Below are positions 27,803-36,445 of a stretch of DNA of 64,000 nucleotides, piece after piece. The DNA comes from Chitinophagaceae bacterium (GTDB lineage: Bacteria; Bacteroidota; Bacteroidia; Chitinophagales; Chitinophagaceae): contig JAMLGT010000007.1 of the NCBI GenBank assembly GCA_023957755.1, positions 124,001-188,000 of the forward strand, written 5' to 3'. Position numbers and translations under genes: made by a program. Position 1 is the first letter of the stretch. Every line of letters begins with the position of its first letter. A model generated the notes under the pieces. It was given only the letters and a program-made list of their open reading frames with translations. It searched no databases and was not told the DNA's origin.

Positions 27803-29722
27803 TCACCCCATCCATCTCCCATACCACATCTGAAACATTAAGAGATGCCATACCTTCATACCCAATTCATCCCTGCCATTTAAAAATAATTCTTTTATTC
27901 TCATCACTTCTTCAGGTCTGAATATCCCCTGCTTTTTCAGTTTTTCAAAAGAAAGATAATAATCCAATTTAGACCGCAATTCATGCTTCATCCAGTTTTC
28001 ATACGGAATAGCAAATCCCATTTTAGGCCGGTTCATTAATTCCTTAGGCAAATATTGATACACAATCTCTTTCAGGATATACTTCTTTATACCATCTCTG
28101 TATTTAAATTCATCCGGTATCCGTGCAGCCCATTCTATAATCTTATGATCCAGAAACGGCTCCCTCCCCTCAAGGCTGAATCGCATCGTCGCCCGATCTA
28201 CTTTGGTCAGAATATCATCAGGCAAATACGTCTGATAATCAATTGCCATCATATAGCTCAATGGCGAATAGCCCAAATCATCAAGCTCCCTGCTGTGATA
28301 GGGCAACTCAGGCATTGATGTGTCGTGAACTAATAACTTCTTTATTTCGGATTCTTCATACTGTGCAGAAAGACTCCACATAATCTGCTCTGGTGTGGGG
28401 TCTTTTAAAAGGCGCTTCAATTTTCTAAACCTATTTGAAAAATTGGGCTTTTTCCCCAAAACCGGAATCCGGTCAGGATTAACCTGATTCATTGCACCTG
28501 CAACAAAAATTCTCAGAAAGGCAGGCACCTTCTCCAGCTTGCTTCTCAACCCCATCAGGTAATCATACCTGTTGTATCCTGCAAAGACCTCGTCCCCTCC
28601 ATCAGCACTTAATGCCACTATCACATTCTGTCGGGCAACCTTCGAAACTAACGAGGTAGGAATCGCACTGGTATCTCCAAAAGGCTCATCATAATAGTAT
28701 GGCAGTTCGTCGAATAACTCCAATGCTTCCTTTGAAGTGCAATTGACTTCTGTATGGTCAGTTCCCAGATGAGCGGCAATTTCTTTTGCAAATGGCGCCT
28801 CATTCAATCCTATATCCGGAACTGCCACGGTAAAAGTTTTTAATTTTCTTTCACTGTCTTTTTGCAAGAGTGCAGTTACACACACACTGTCGAAACCGCC
28901 ACTCAGGAATACACCTACCGGCACATCTGACACCATCCGCAACCGGAAAGCATCAGTCAGCACCTCTTCTGTCTTTCGACGAGCTTCTAAAAATGGTATA
29001 TCTAATTTGGGCTGATTATACGCGTCGTAAACATTCCAATATTGTACCTGAGAAAATACATGAGCATTACTTATTAAATCCCTGATATTAAACTTCAGGA
29101 AATGCCCGGGCTTTATTTTAAAGGTATTTTTAAAAATTGAATGAGGTGCAGGGATATTACCAAACATCATATACATTCTCACCGCATTATCATCAATCTC
29201 TTTTCTGAAACGAGGATGTCGATGAAAGGCCTTTAATTCACTTGAAAACAGAAACAAGCCATCCTCTGCATAAAAATAAAACGGCTTTACACCGGCGCGA
29301 TCACGTACACAGAACACATCAAAGGTCTCAATATCCACAATGAGAAAGGCAAACATACCTCTGAATCGATCAAGACACGCAGTGCCCCACTGACGAAAAG
29401 CATGAAGAATAATCTCAGTATCTGAATTGGAGATAAACCGGTGTCCCAGTTGAGTCAGCTCATCCCGTATCGCTCTGTAATTATAAATTTCGCCGTTAAA
29501 GGTAATCCAAAGCGAATCCAACCTCATTGGCTGGGCTCCACATTCAGTCAGATCAATTACAGAAAGCCGGCGATGACCAAGCCCAATCTGAATACCGTCT
29601 TTTTCAAAAAACTCAGTGCTTTCTCCATCAGGCCCCCGATGAGCCAGAGAATCTGTCATCTTATTGAGGACTTCTTTAGATGTGCCATCTTTTAAATCTA
29701 AAAAACCGGTTATTCCACACAT
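27803..29722 (-). CDS. AsnB-type glutamine-dependent amidotransferase (first of two)
   Basis: A 639-residue asparagine-synthase-family protein. It starts MCGITGFLDL, giving the mature N-terminal Cys nucleophile of the glutaminase domain, followed by LAHRGPDGE and GHRRLSVIDL. The synthetase domain carries the PP-loop as GVFLSGGFDS and continues with ALSADGGDEVFAGYNRYDY and REPFLDHKIIEWA. In capsule loci such enzymes (for example WbpS) are thought to amidate uronic acids, though true asparagine synthesis cannot be excluded. GATATTTG, one mismatch from the -7 consensus, lies seven bases before the start. It is on the opposite strand to its neighbours. Confidence 0.9.
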   Translation of the reverse strand: MCGITGFLDLKDGTSKEVLNKMTDSLAHRGPDGESTEFFEKDGIQIGLGHRRLSVIDLTECGAQPMRLDSLWITFNGEIYNYRAIRDELTQLGHRFISNSDTEIILHAFRQWGTACLDRFRGMFAFLIVDIETFDVFCVRDRAGVKPFYFYAEDGLFLFSSELKAFHRHPRFRKEIDDNAVRMYMMFGNIPAPHSIFKNTFKIKPGHFLKFNIRDLISNAHVFSQVQYWNVYDAYNQPKLDIPFLEARRKTEEVLTDAFRLRMVSDVPVGVFLSGGFDSVCVTALLQKDSERKLKTFTVAVPDIGLNEAPFAKEIAAHLGTDHTEVNCTSKEALELFDELPYYYDEPFGDTSAIPTSLVSKVARQNVIVALSADGGDEVFAGYNRYDYLMGLRSKLEKVPAFLRIFVAGAMNQVNPDRIPVLGKKPNFSNRFRKLKRLLKDPTPEQIMWSLSAQYEESEIKKLLVHDTSMPELPYHSRELDDLGYSPLSYMMAIDYQTYLPDDILTKVDRATMRFSLEGREPFLDHKIIEWAARIPDEFKYRDGIKKYILKEIVYQYLPKELMNRPKMGFAIPYENWMKHELRSKLDYYLSFEKLKKQGIFRPEEVMRIKELFLNGRDELGMKVWHLLMFQMWYGRWMG

Positions 29723-29827
29723 AATAAAGCAAATATCGCTCTCTCAAATTTTTGATTACCGATATATTTAATACCTGTTAAAAAACAAGAAACTGTAACA
29801 TGCATAGTTCAGTATCCTTGCTTCCAC

Positions 29828-29968
29828 TCATTGGATTGTAAAAGTATATTCGGCTGAGGAGACAATCAAATTCAATTTATCGCTTAGACTTTCTACACAA
29901 ATAGGCACAGATAATATTTCACCGGGAACCTTAATCTCTTGACTTATACTCTTATTTTTACAAAAAAT
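29828..29968 (-). pseudogene. Possible C-terminal remnant of an unidentified gene
   Basis: On the minus strand a 46-codon open stretch with no start codon ends in TGA at 29828-29830. Its translation includes SQEIKVPGEILSVPICVESL and ends in SSAEYTFTIQ, which looks protein-like rather than random for such AT-rich DNA. It is truncated at its 5' side exactly where the plus-strand epimerase gene begins (29971). I recognise no family. It could be the tail of a gene cut when the AT-rich block 29971-32129 was inserted. Otherwise the 248-base gap holds only promoter-like sequence. Confidence 0.3.
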
Positions 29969-29970
29969 TC

Positions 29971-30948
29971 ATGTCTAAAGCAATACTGATTACTGGTGCT
30001 GCAGGATTCATTGGAAGTCATCTCTGCGAAGCCCTTGTTTCAAGTGGGCAAAATGTAATTGGGATCGACAACTTTGACCCAACCTATTGTAAAGAATTGA
30101 AAAGACTCAATCTTGCAAACCTTCATTCAAAAAAGAACTTTACATTTATAGAAGAAGACATAACCAATATTACAAATCTTTCTAACCTAGGCGAAATATC
30201 CGTAGTCATACACCTCGCAGCTAAAGCAGGAGTGCAACCCTCCATCACTAATCCACAATCCTATATTCACTCCAATATCTCTGTCACCAACTCCTTGCTG
30301 GAATGGATGAAAGACAAAGAAATTACTAAACTTATTTTTGCATCATCTTCTTCAGTTTATGGCAACGCTACAGAAATTCCATTCAAAGAATTTCAGAATA
30401 CTGACATTTCCTATTCCCCTTATGCTTTTACAAAAAAAGCATGTGAAGTGATGAACTATACCTACCATAGTCTTTACAACATTGATATTATTAACCTACG
30501 CTTATTTACTGTATATGGTGAACGTCAAAGACCAGACTTGGCAATTCACAAGTTTACCAATTGTATTTTCCATAACAGACCAATTTTGATGTATGGTGAA
30601 GGAGACACAGCCAGAGATTATACTTATGTTAGCGACACAATTCAAGGTATTAAGAGCGCATTAGAGTATATCAACTCAAACACCGGAGTTTATGAAACTA
30701 TCAATCTCGGAAACAGCAAACCTGTGACGCTAAGTTCATTAATAAATATAATTTCAGAAGTGACTAATATTAAGCCCAATATTATAAGAGTACATAAAAA
30801 ACCAGGTGATGTGGACATTACCTATGCTGATATTGAACACGCAACCAGGCTTTTGAACTATTCTCCTAAGACAGACTTGAAAACCGGAATTACCAATTTT
30901 GTCAAATGGTACTGTGAAAACATCTTGAATACCTATTCCTCATGTTAA
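29971..30948 (+). CDS. NAD-dependent nucleotide-sugar epimerase (UDP-glucuronate 4-epimerase-like)
   Basis: A 325-residue extended SDR. ITGAAGFIGSHLCEAL is the NAD motif. IGIDNFDPTYCKELKRLNLA closely follows the pattern of GAE/CapI-type UDP-glucuronate 4-epimerases, which have IDN-N-YYD-LK-R-L. The Ser-box SSSSVYGNATEIPFKE and the catalytic YSPYAFTKK are present. The product could be UDP-galacturonate, which would suit the two amidotransferases; this is inference. Its last bases overlap the start of the next glycosyltransferase by seven bases. Confidence 0.85.
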   Translation: MSKAILITGAAGFIGSHLCEALVSSGQNVIGIDNFDPTYCKELKRLNLANLHSKKNFTFIEEDITNITNLSNLGEISVVIHLAAKAGVQPSITNPQSYIHSNISVTNSLLEWMKDKEITKLIFASSSSVYGNATEIPFKEFQNTDISYSPYAFTKKACEVMNYTYHSLYNIDIINLRLFTVYGERQRPDLAIHKFTNCIFHNRPILMYGEGDTARDYTYVSDTIQGIKSALEYINSNTGVYETINLGNSKPVTLSSLINIISEVTNIKPNIIRVHKKPGDVDITYADIEHATRLLNYSPKTDLKTGITNFVKWYCENILNTYSSC

Positions 30949-32129
30949 CTGTATTGTACATTTCATACGATGGCTTAACAGATGCCCTCGGGCAATCTCA
31001 AGTACTTTCATTAATTAGGAAATATCCAAAAGATGAAATAAGAGTAATAATATTATCATTTGAAAAAAAGGAGGCATTTGAACAAGGAAAAGGCAATATC
31101 GAAAAAATGATTAGTAATCATAACATAATATGGGAACCTCTTTTTTATACAAAAAAACCGCCGATACTTTCAACTATTTTCGACATTTATAAGGGTAAAA
31201 AGAGTGCCAAGAGACTACACAAGAAATATACTGTTCAAATTATTCATTGCAGAGGCCACATCACATCAATAATGGGGCTCTTTTTTAAGAAAAGGTACGG
31301 GTTGAAATTCATTTTCGACATGAGAGGCTGGTTCATTAACGAAAAGCAGGAATCTGGCTATTGGGATCACTGGATTTATATACCGGTTTACAGATACCTA
31401 AAACACCTTGAGCGTAAGTTCTTTTTTAGTTCTGATTACATAGTCAGCTTAACAGAAGCTGGAAAATCTGAAATAATTCGTCAAGGCTTGGCCGCAGCAA
31501 ACAAAATTGGAGTAATACCTACACTTGTGGACTTTACATTGTTCAAGCCTTTTGATCAAGATGTCTATAAACTCATTAGGAAAAAATTAAAAATCCCTTT
31601 TGATGCTTCAATCCTAATTCACAGTGGTTCAGTGGGGGGGAACTATGATATAACTAAAATTTTAAACATATTTGAAGAATTCACAAAGAAGTTCCCGGTT
31701 TCCTTTTTAATTTTACTAACAAAAGAGAAGATAAATCTTCCTATACAAGATCAAAGAGTAATTGTCAAGTCAGTCCCCTACAATCAAGTATCAGACTACC
31801 TTGTAGCAAGTGACTTTGGGCTTATAATATATAAACCTGGATTCTCAACTATTGGGCGTTCCCCAACTAAACTAGGGGAATATTGGGCATCAGGTATGCC
31901 TGTAATCTCAGTAAAAGAAATTGGAGATTTAGAATCTTTGTTTACTAAATATAAAGGTAGCGGTATCTCTGTTCTCTCTGATCTTTCAGATCTTGGAGCC
32001 CAACTTGCTGAAACACAATTTATTAAAGAAAAAAATAAACTCCGGAATATAGCCTTAGAATACTATGACGAAGAAAAAATAAAAGAATTTTACCTCAATA
32101 TCTATAGAGTTCTTTCACCAGTGAATTAA
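30942..32129 (+). CDS. GT4-like glycosyltransferase, intact paralogue of the broken gene at 36446
   Basis: A 395-residue GT-B enzyme. The opening VLYISYDGLTDALGQSQVLS and the mid-protein KFIFDMRGWFINEKQESGYW match a GT4 subgroup common in Bacteroidota surface polysaccharide loci. The donor domain includes KIGVIPTLVDFTLFKPF, ILIHSGSVGGNYDIT and STIGRSPTKLGEYWASGMPV. It overlaps the epimerase by seven bases and shares its strong AT bias. It provides an internal reference for judging damage in the 36446 copy. Confidence 0.88.
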   Translation: MLTVLYISYDGLTDALGQSQVLSLIRKYPKDEIRVIILSFEKKEAFEQGKGNIEKMISNHNIIWEPLFYTKKPPILSTIFDIYKGKKSAKRLHKKYTVQIIHCRGHITSIMGLFFKKRYGLKFIFDMRGWFINEKQESGYWDHWIYIPVYRYLKHLERKFFFSSDYIVSLTEAGKSEIIRQGLAAANKIGVIPTLVDFTLFKPFDQDVYKLIRKKLKIPFDASILIHSGSVGGNYDITKILNIFEEFTKKFPVSFLILLTKEKINLPIQDQRVIVKSVPYNQVSDYLVASDFGLIIYKPGFSTIGRSPTKLGEYWASGMPVISVKEIGDLESLFTKYKGSGISVLSDLSDLGAQLAETQFIKEKNKLRNIALEYYDEEKIKEFYLNIYRVLSPVN

Positions 32130-32188
32130 AAATATAGCTAACTACAACTGCAATCTCTTCCTCTGATTAAAAAGTTTAAATAAATTCC

Positions 32189-33166
32189 ATGCAAAATGGC
32201 AAGTTTGTTATCTCTCTGGACTTCGAAATATATTGGGGTGTGCGAGACAAAAAGAGTATTGAAGCGTACAGATCTGAACTCCTTGGAGTCAGAAAGGTAA
32301 TTCCACGATTACTAAACCTATTTGAAAAATACGAAATACAGGCAACCTTTGCCACTGTGGGGCTCTTATTCTTCGACAATAAAGAGGAGATGAAAAAGGC
32401 AATTCCCGACATTAAACCTTCCTACATAAACAAAAACCTGTCTCCATATTTCGACTTAGACAAAGTAGTGGGCGAAACGGAAGATACCGATCCTTATCAC
32501 TTTGGGAAAAGCCTGATTAGTCAAATTGTAACCAAAAGGCAGGAGATTGGTTCACACACATTTTGTCATTATTATTGTATTGAAGAAGGGCAAACAGAGG
32601 CTGAATTCGATGCAGACCTCGAAGCGGCCATCAAGGTGGCTGATGCAAACAATATCAGACTACAAAGTTTTGTCTTTCCGCGAAACCAATATAATTCAGC
32701 CTATCTCAACATTTTGAAAAGGCATGGGATTTCTTCTTTTCGAGGCAACGAGAATTCATTTTTCTTTGACCCATCTCTTACCGGACTAAAATTAAAACTA
32801 GCAAGAGCATTAAGACTAGCAGACACATACATTAATATCTCAGGAAATAACATCTACACTCAATCACAACTCTCAAAAGACGGGATTATTAATATTCCCG
32901 CAAGTAGGTTTCTACGCCCATTCTCCACAAAACTCAAACCCCTTGAACCGCTTAGGCTAAAAAGAATCACCCGCTCAATGAATGCCGCTGCAAAATCAGG
33001 CAGGGTATATCACCTTTGGTGGCATCCACATAACTTTGGAAGCTATCAGGATGAGAATTTTAAATTCCTGGAAAAAATTCTGGAACATTACCAAAAACTG
33101 AAAACAGTCTATAATTTCGAAAGTATCAATATGGGGGATCTGGCATCACAATTACTAAAACAGTAG
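32189..33166 (+). CDS. NodB-type polysaccharide deacetylase, probably cytoplasmic
   Basis: A 325-residue carbohydrate esterase 4-like protein. Motif 1 appears as SLDFEIYWGVRD (Asp and Glu), IQATFATVGLLFF is the following strand, and motif 2 is the metal-binding GSHTFCHYY (H-x3-H). FVFPRNQYN and VYHLWWHPHNFG form the later substrate-site motifs. There is no signal peptide, unlike secreted chitin or peptidoglycan deacetylases, so it probably acts in the cytoplasm on a nucleotide- or lipid-linked amino sugar, in the manner of ArnD. The formyltransferase gene begins seven bases downstream, suggesting linked chemistry on the same amino group. Confidence 0.85.
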   Translation: MQNGKFVISLDFEIYWGVRDKKSIEAYRSELLGVRKVIPRLLNLFEKYEIQATFATVGLLFFDNKEEMKKAIPDIKPSYINKNLSPYFDLDKVVGETEDTDPYHFGKSLISQIVTKRQEIGSHTFCHYYCIEEGQTEAEFDADLEAAIKVADANNIRLQSFVFPRNQYNSAYLNILKRHGISSFRGNENSFFFDPSLTGLKLKLARALRLADTYINISGNNIYTQSQLSKDGIINIPASRFLRPFSTKLKPLEPLRLKRITRSMNAAAKSGRVYHLWWHPHNFGSYQDENFKFLEKILEHYQKLKTVYNFESINMGDLASQLLKQ

Positions 33167-33173
33167 AAACGTC

Positions 33174-33938
33174 ATGGAGAAAATCATTTTGCTTGCAGGA
33201 AAAGGCGTCTCCACTAACATAGTATATAACTATCTTTCAAAATTCTACGAAATTGAAAAAGTAATCCTCGAAGAACCTCCCTCAAGATTGCAACTCATAA
33301 GAAAAAGAATAAAGCGCTTCGGTTTTTACAAAGTGGCAGGCCAACTAGCCTTTCAGACAGTCGTAGCCAAATGGTTAACCATTACATCAAGAAAAAGAAA
33401 AGTAGAAATCATTAAAGAATACCATCTCGACACCTCACCACCACCCCAATCAAAAACATTACCAGTAAATTCAATCAATGACCGGCAGGTTATCGACTAC
33501 CTGATAAAGACTCAGCCCAAACTGGCAATCGTAAATGGTACACGAATCATATCCCGAAAGGTACTGGATGCCACGGGATGCACTTTCATAAATATGCATG
33601 CAGGGATAACCCCTAAATACAGAAATGTACACGGTGCCTACTGGGCATTGGTTAACAATGACCGCGAAAATTGTGGAGTCACCGTGCATCTGGTAGATCC
33701 CGGAATAGATACAGGGAAAATCATCTATCAGTCCGGAATCAATCCGATGAAGGAGGACAACTTCGTCACCTACCCGCTCCTTCAGGTGGCAGAAGGAGTG
33801 AACTTACTGGGGAATGCCATAAAGGATTTCTTCAATAATCAACTGGAATTCCAGTCCGGCAGCAAAGAAAGTCATCTTTGGTACCACCCCACAATATTTC
33901 AATACCTTTATTACCGTCTGTTTAGAGGAATCAAATAA
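33174..33938 (+). CDS. Methionyl-tRNA-formyltransferase-like sugar N-formyltransferase
   Basis: A 254-residue formyl_trans_N protein. The core reads LAIVNGTRIISRKVLD, then FINMHAGITPKYRNVHGAYW and GVTVHLVDPGIDTGKI, supplying the Asn, His and Asp expected of N10-formyltetrahydrofolate-dependent formyltransferases. The protein is shorter than Fmt and lacks its C-terminal tRNA domain. The Rossmann start (MEKIILLAGKG) and the polysaccharide context point to N-formylation of an amino sugar, as in VioF or WbkC. It sits between the deacetylase (7 bases upstream) and glf (6 bases downstream). Confidence 0.86.
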   Translation: MEKIILLAGKGVSTNIVYNYLSKFYEIEKVILEEPPSRLQLIRKRIKRFGFYKVAGQLAFQTVVAKWLTITSRKRKVEIIKEYHLDTSPPPQSKTLPVNSINDRQVIDYLIKTQPKLAIVNGTRIISRKVLDATGCTFINMHAGITPKYRNVHGAYWALVNNDRENCGVTVHLVDPGIDTGKIIYQSGINPMKEDNFVTYPLLQVAEGVNLLGNAIKDFFNNQLEFQSGSKESHLWYHPTIFQYLYYRLFRGIK

Positions 33939-33944
33939 CTGCGC

Positions 33945-35108
33945 ATGCCTTATCGCTTTCTGATAGTGGGAGCCGGATTTTCCGGAAGTGTTTTAGCAAG
34001 GGAACTGGTCTCGCGTATGGATTGCTATGTAGAGATTTGGGAAGAGAGAAATCACCTGGCCGGCAATTGCTTTACCTCGGAGGATGAGGAAACAGGTATC
34101 ATGGTTCACAGGTATGGCCCACACATCTTCAATACAGACAAAAAAGAAATCTGGGATTACTTTAACAGATATTCCCCGCTACGCCCCTATGTGCATCATG
34201 TAAAAGCCTTCCATAACAATCGCCTCTATCCTTTGCCGATTAACCTGAATACGCTGAATCAATTTTTTGGAAAAGAAATGAATTCAAGGGAGGCAGCATT
34301 ATTTCTGGAAGACCTGGGCGACCATTCTATTACCCAACCGGAAAACTTCGAAGAGCAGGCATTGAAATTAATAGGGAAAGAACTTTATGAGGCTTTCTTT
34401 TACGGATACACAAAGAAACAATGGGGATGTGAGCCGCGGGAACTTCCAGCATCCATTATGAAGCGGCTGCCCATCAGGTTCGACACCAATGACAATTACC
34501 ACCTACACCCTTATACGGGCATTCCTGAAAAAGGTTATACTGATTTTGTAAAAAACCTGATTGACCATCCCCGGATTCAGGTAATCCTTAATCGCAAATT
34601 CGTGTCATTAGAGGAGACTAATAGTGGTTTCCATCATATCTTTTACACGGGCCCTATGGATGCATATTTCAATTATGCAGAGGGACGTCTTTCATACAGA
34701 ACCCTTCGTTTTGAAAAGGAAATCAGAACAGGAGATTTTCAGGGGTGCACACAAGTGAACTACACAGACGAAATGGTGCCCTTTACCCGCATCACGGAGC
34801 ACAAACATTTTACACCCTGGAAAAAATTTGAACAAACCATCATCTTTAGGGAATACAGTTCTGAAGCAATGGATGGCGACGTACTCTATTACCCCAAAAG
34901 GTTAAAAGCTGATAAAGAGAAACTGGAGAAATATACCCAACTTACCGAAAAACTATCCAACGTTTCCTTCCTGGGAAGACTAGGCACATACAGATACCTG
35001 GATATGCAACATGTAATACAGGAAGCGATAGAAATGGCAGAGAGCCTTGTAAATTCATTTACCAGGAATAATGAAACTTCTTCTTTTCATGCACACCTCA
35101 AAAATTAA
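33945..35108 (+). CDS. glf: UDP-galactopyranose mutase
   Basis: A 387-residue flavoenzyme converting UDP-galactopyranose to UDP-galactofuranose. FAD-binding GAGFSGSVLARELV is followed by EERNHLAGNCFT and the family signature HRYGPHIFNTDKKEIWDY. FFYGYTKKQWGCEP and the C-terminal LGRLGTYRYLDMQHVI also match Glf. The gene implies galactofuranose in at least one repeat unit; a matching Galf transferase cannot be picked out by eye. It is tightly packed after the formyltransferase and ends ten bases before the lost tail of the minus-strand transferase. Confidence 0.95.
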   Translation: MPYRFLIVGAGFSGSVLARELVSRMDCYVEIWEERNHLAGNCFTSEDEETGIMVHRYGPHIFNTDKKEIWDYFNRYSPLRPYVHHVKAFHNNRLYPLPINLNTLNQFFGKEMNSREAALFLEDLGDHSITQPENFEEQALKLIGKELYEAFFYGYTKKQWGCEPRELPASIMKRLPIRFDTNDNYHLHPYTGIPEKGYTDFVKNLIDHPRIQVILNRKFVSLEETNSGFHHIFYTGPMDAYFNYAEGRLSYRTLRFEKEIRTGDFQGCTQVNYTDEMVPFTRITEHKHFTPWKKFEQTIIFREYSSEAMDGDVLYYPKRLKADKEKLEKYTQLTEKLSNVSFLGRLGTYRYLDMQHVIQEAIEMAESLVNSFTRNNETSSFHAHLKN

Positions 35109-35117
35109 AGGATAAAT

Positions 35118-35222
35118 TTAATGAATTAGAATTTTAGAATCCTCAAAACGCTCAGCAAGAAATCCAATTTTTTCAGATAACTTATTGTGAGATACAATCC
35201 AATTCTTAAGTAGTTCTGTCTC
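35118..35222 (-). pseudogene. Frameshifted-out C-terminal tail of the 35206-36285 glycosyltransferase
   Basis: Removing one A from the A6 run (T6 on the plus strand, 35223-35228) joins the upstream frame at QEK to ETELLKNWIVSHNKLSEKIG, then FLAERFEDSKILIH and TAA at 35118-35120. This extra stretch of about 34 codons is open and strongly protein-like. It occupies what otherwise looks like the glf-to-transferase gap. In the sequence as given, translation instead ends at RDRTT after the run. Confidence 0.65.
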
Positions 35223-36285
35223 TTTTTTCCTGAAGTAAATTTATCCCTATCTTAAGAATTTCATCCCATGATTTATCCATTTCCTCATTTGAGTACATTT
35301 TTTTTACGAACCTATAATTCTCTTCAGCAATAGCCTTTCTCTGTGCAGGTGCCATTTTGTAAATCCATTGAAGTTTTTCCACCCATTCCTCCTCATTTCT
35401 ACATAAAAAATCACTACCCGATTTTAGAGCCAACTCCTTGTATGCAGGGGTATCAGAGGTTAAGGTGGGCAATCCGGAAAACCAAAAGGCTATTAATTTA
35501 TTTGCCGGCTTATGCCATTTATAAGTATCATTAGGATTAATTGGTATAATTCCACAATCAAATTGACTGAATAATTCTGCATTTTGCTCCTGATTCCATT
35601 GATGGAAAAAGGATTCGATCGGAATTCTTTTTAGAAAGTCTTTAGTTTTAACCTTGTAAAAAGGATCATATAAAGGAAAAGACCCTGATGTTACTACATG
35701 TAGTTCACAAAAAGGCCGAACCTTTTTAAAGGCCTTCCTATACTGAAGCAACTGCGGCAATACTACACCCTGGCCTTCCCAAAAAAGTTTCATTTTACCC
35801 TTGATTGAATAATCTTTCTTTAAAAAATGATACTCATGTTCCTGATAATCCAGGCTGAAGATTACCCTATTGTTCCAATTTTTAACCATCCCGACAGTTA
35901 CAGGGTTGGAGCAGAGCACAACATCAGCTTCCTTCAGCCAGCGAATCAAGACGTTTTTATGTATCAGGCTGGGCTTGGATTCCTTTTTTAGCAAATAGCG
36001 CCCCCACCCTTTCATAACTATATTAATCCAATCATTCTGGTGAATAAGACTATCTACCATTTCAAAAATATATACAGTATCCGGATGAGCCTTTCTGTAT
36101 TCCCACCACCTGGTAAGGTTTGCAGGCGCTGGCAGAATAATAATATCATAATGCGTTTCGAAATCAGCCAGGCAATAGGAAATCTGTTGCCTTTTCGCAT
36201 AAAAAGGAAACCTGCGGCGATCGTCAGGATGAGCCAGGTCGGCACTGTAGGGCACATATCCTATTTTTATATTCCTGTTTTTCAT
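35206..36285 (-). CDS. GT-B-type glycosyltransferase with apparently frameshifted C-terminus
   Basis: A protein of about 359 residues starting MKNRNIKIGYVPYSADLAHP (ATG at 36285; a TTG at 36300 would add five residues). FAKRQ-type lead, TVYIFEMVDSLIHQNDW, DVVLCSNPVTVGMVKNW and the donor-site region FDCGIIPINPNDTYKWHKPA then NKLIAFWFSGLPTLTSDTPA fit GT4-like enzymes. The frame ends INLLQEKRDRTT, but a one-base correction in an A6 run restores a plausible longer tail ending at 35118. The core domains remain intact, so it may still work or may be decaying. It is the only minus-strand gene between glf and the second Wzy-like gene. Confidence 0.78.
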   Translation of the reverse strand: MKNRNIKIGYVPYSADLAHPDDRRRFPFYAKRQQISYCLADFETHYDIIILPAPANLTRWWEYRKAHPDTVYIFEMVDSLIHQNDWINIVMKGWGRYLLKKESKPSLIHKNVLIRWLKEADVVLCSNPVTVGMVKNWNNRVIFSLDYQEHEYHFLKKDYSIKGKMKLFWEGQGVVLPQLLQYRKAFKKVRPFCELHVVTSGSFPLYDPFYKVKTKDFLKRIPIESFFHQWNQEQNAELFSQFDCGIIPINPNDTYKWHKPANKLIAFWFSGLPTLTSDTPAYKELALKSGSDFLCRNEEEWVEKLQWIYKMAPAQRKAIAEENYRFVKKMYSNEEMDKSWDEILKIGINLLQEKRDRTT

Positions 36286-36445
36286 CTGGTACAAATTCAA
36301 TATAAAATCAGGCCTGGCAAATATTCAAACTGATTCTATGCACTTTCTAAAAATAAATCCGGTAATCGCACAAAATAAATTAATTCTCTTTAGAACAGTT
36401 TGACAATTGTGTAATTTCCCACCCGAATAACAGATTTATATAACA

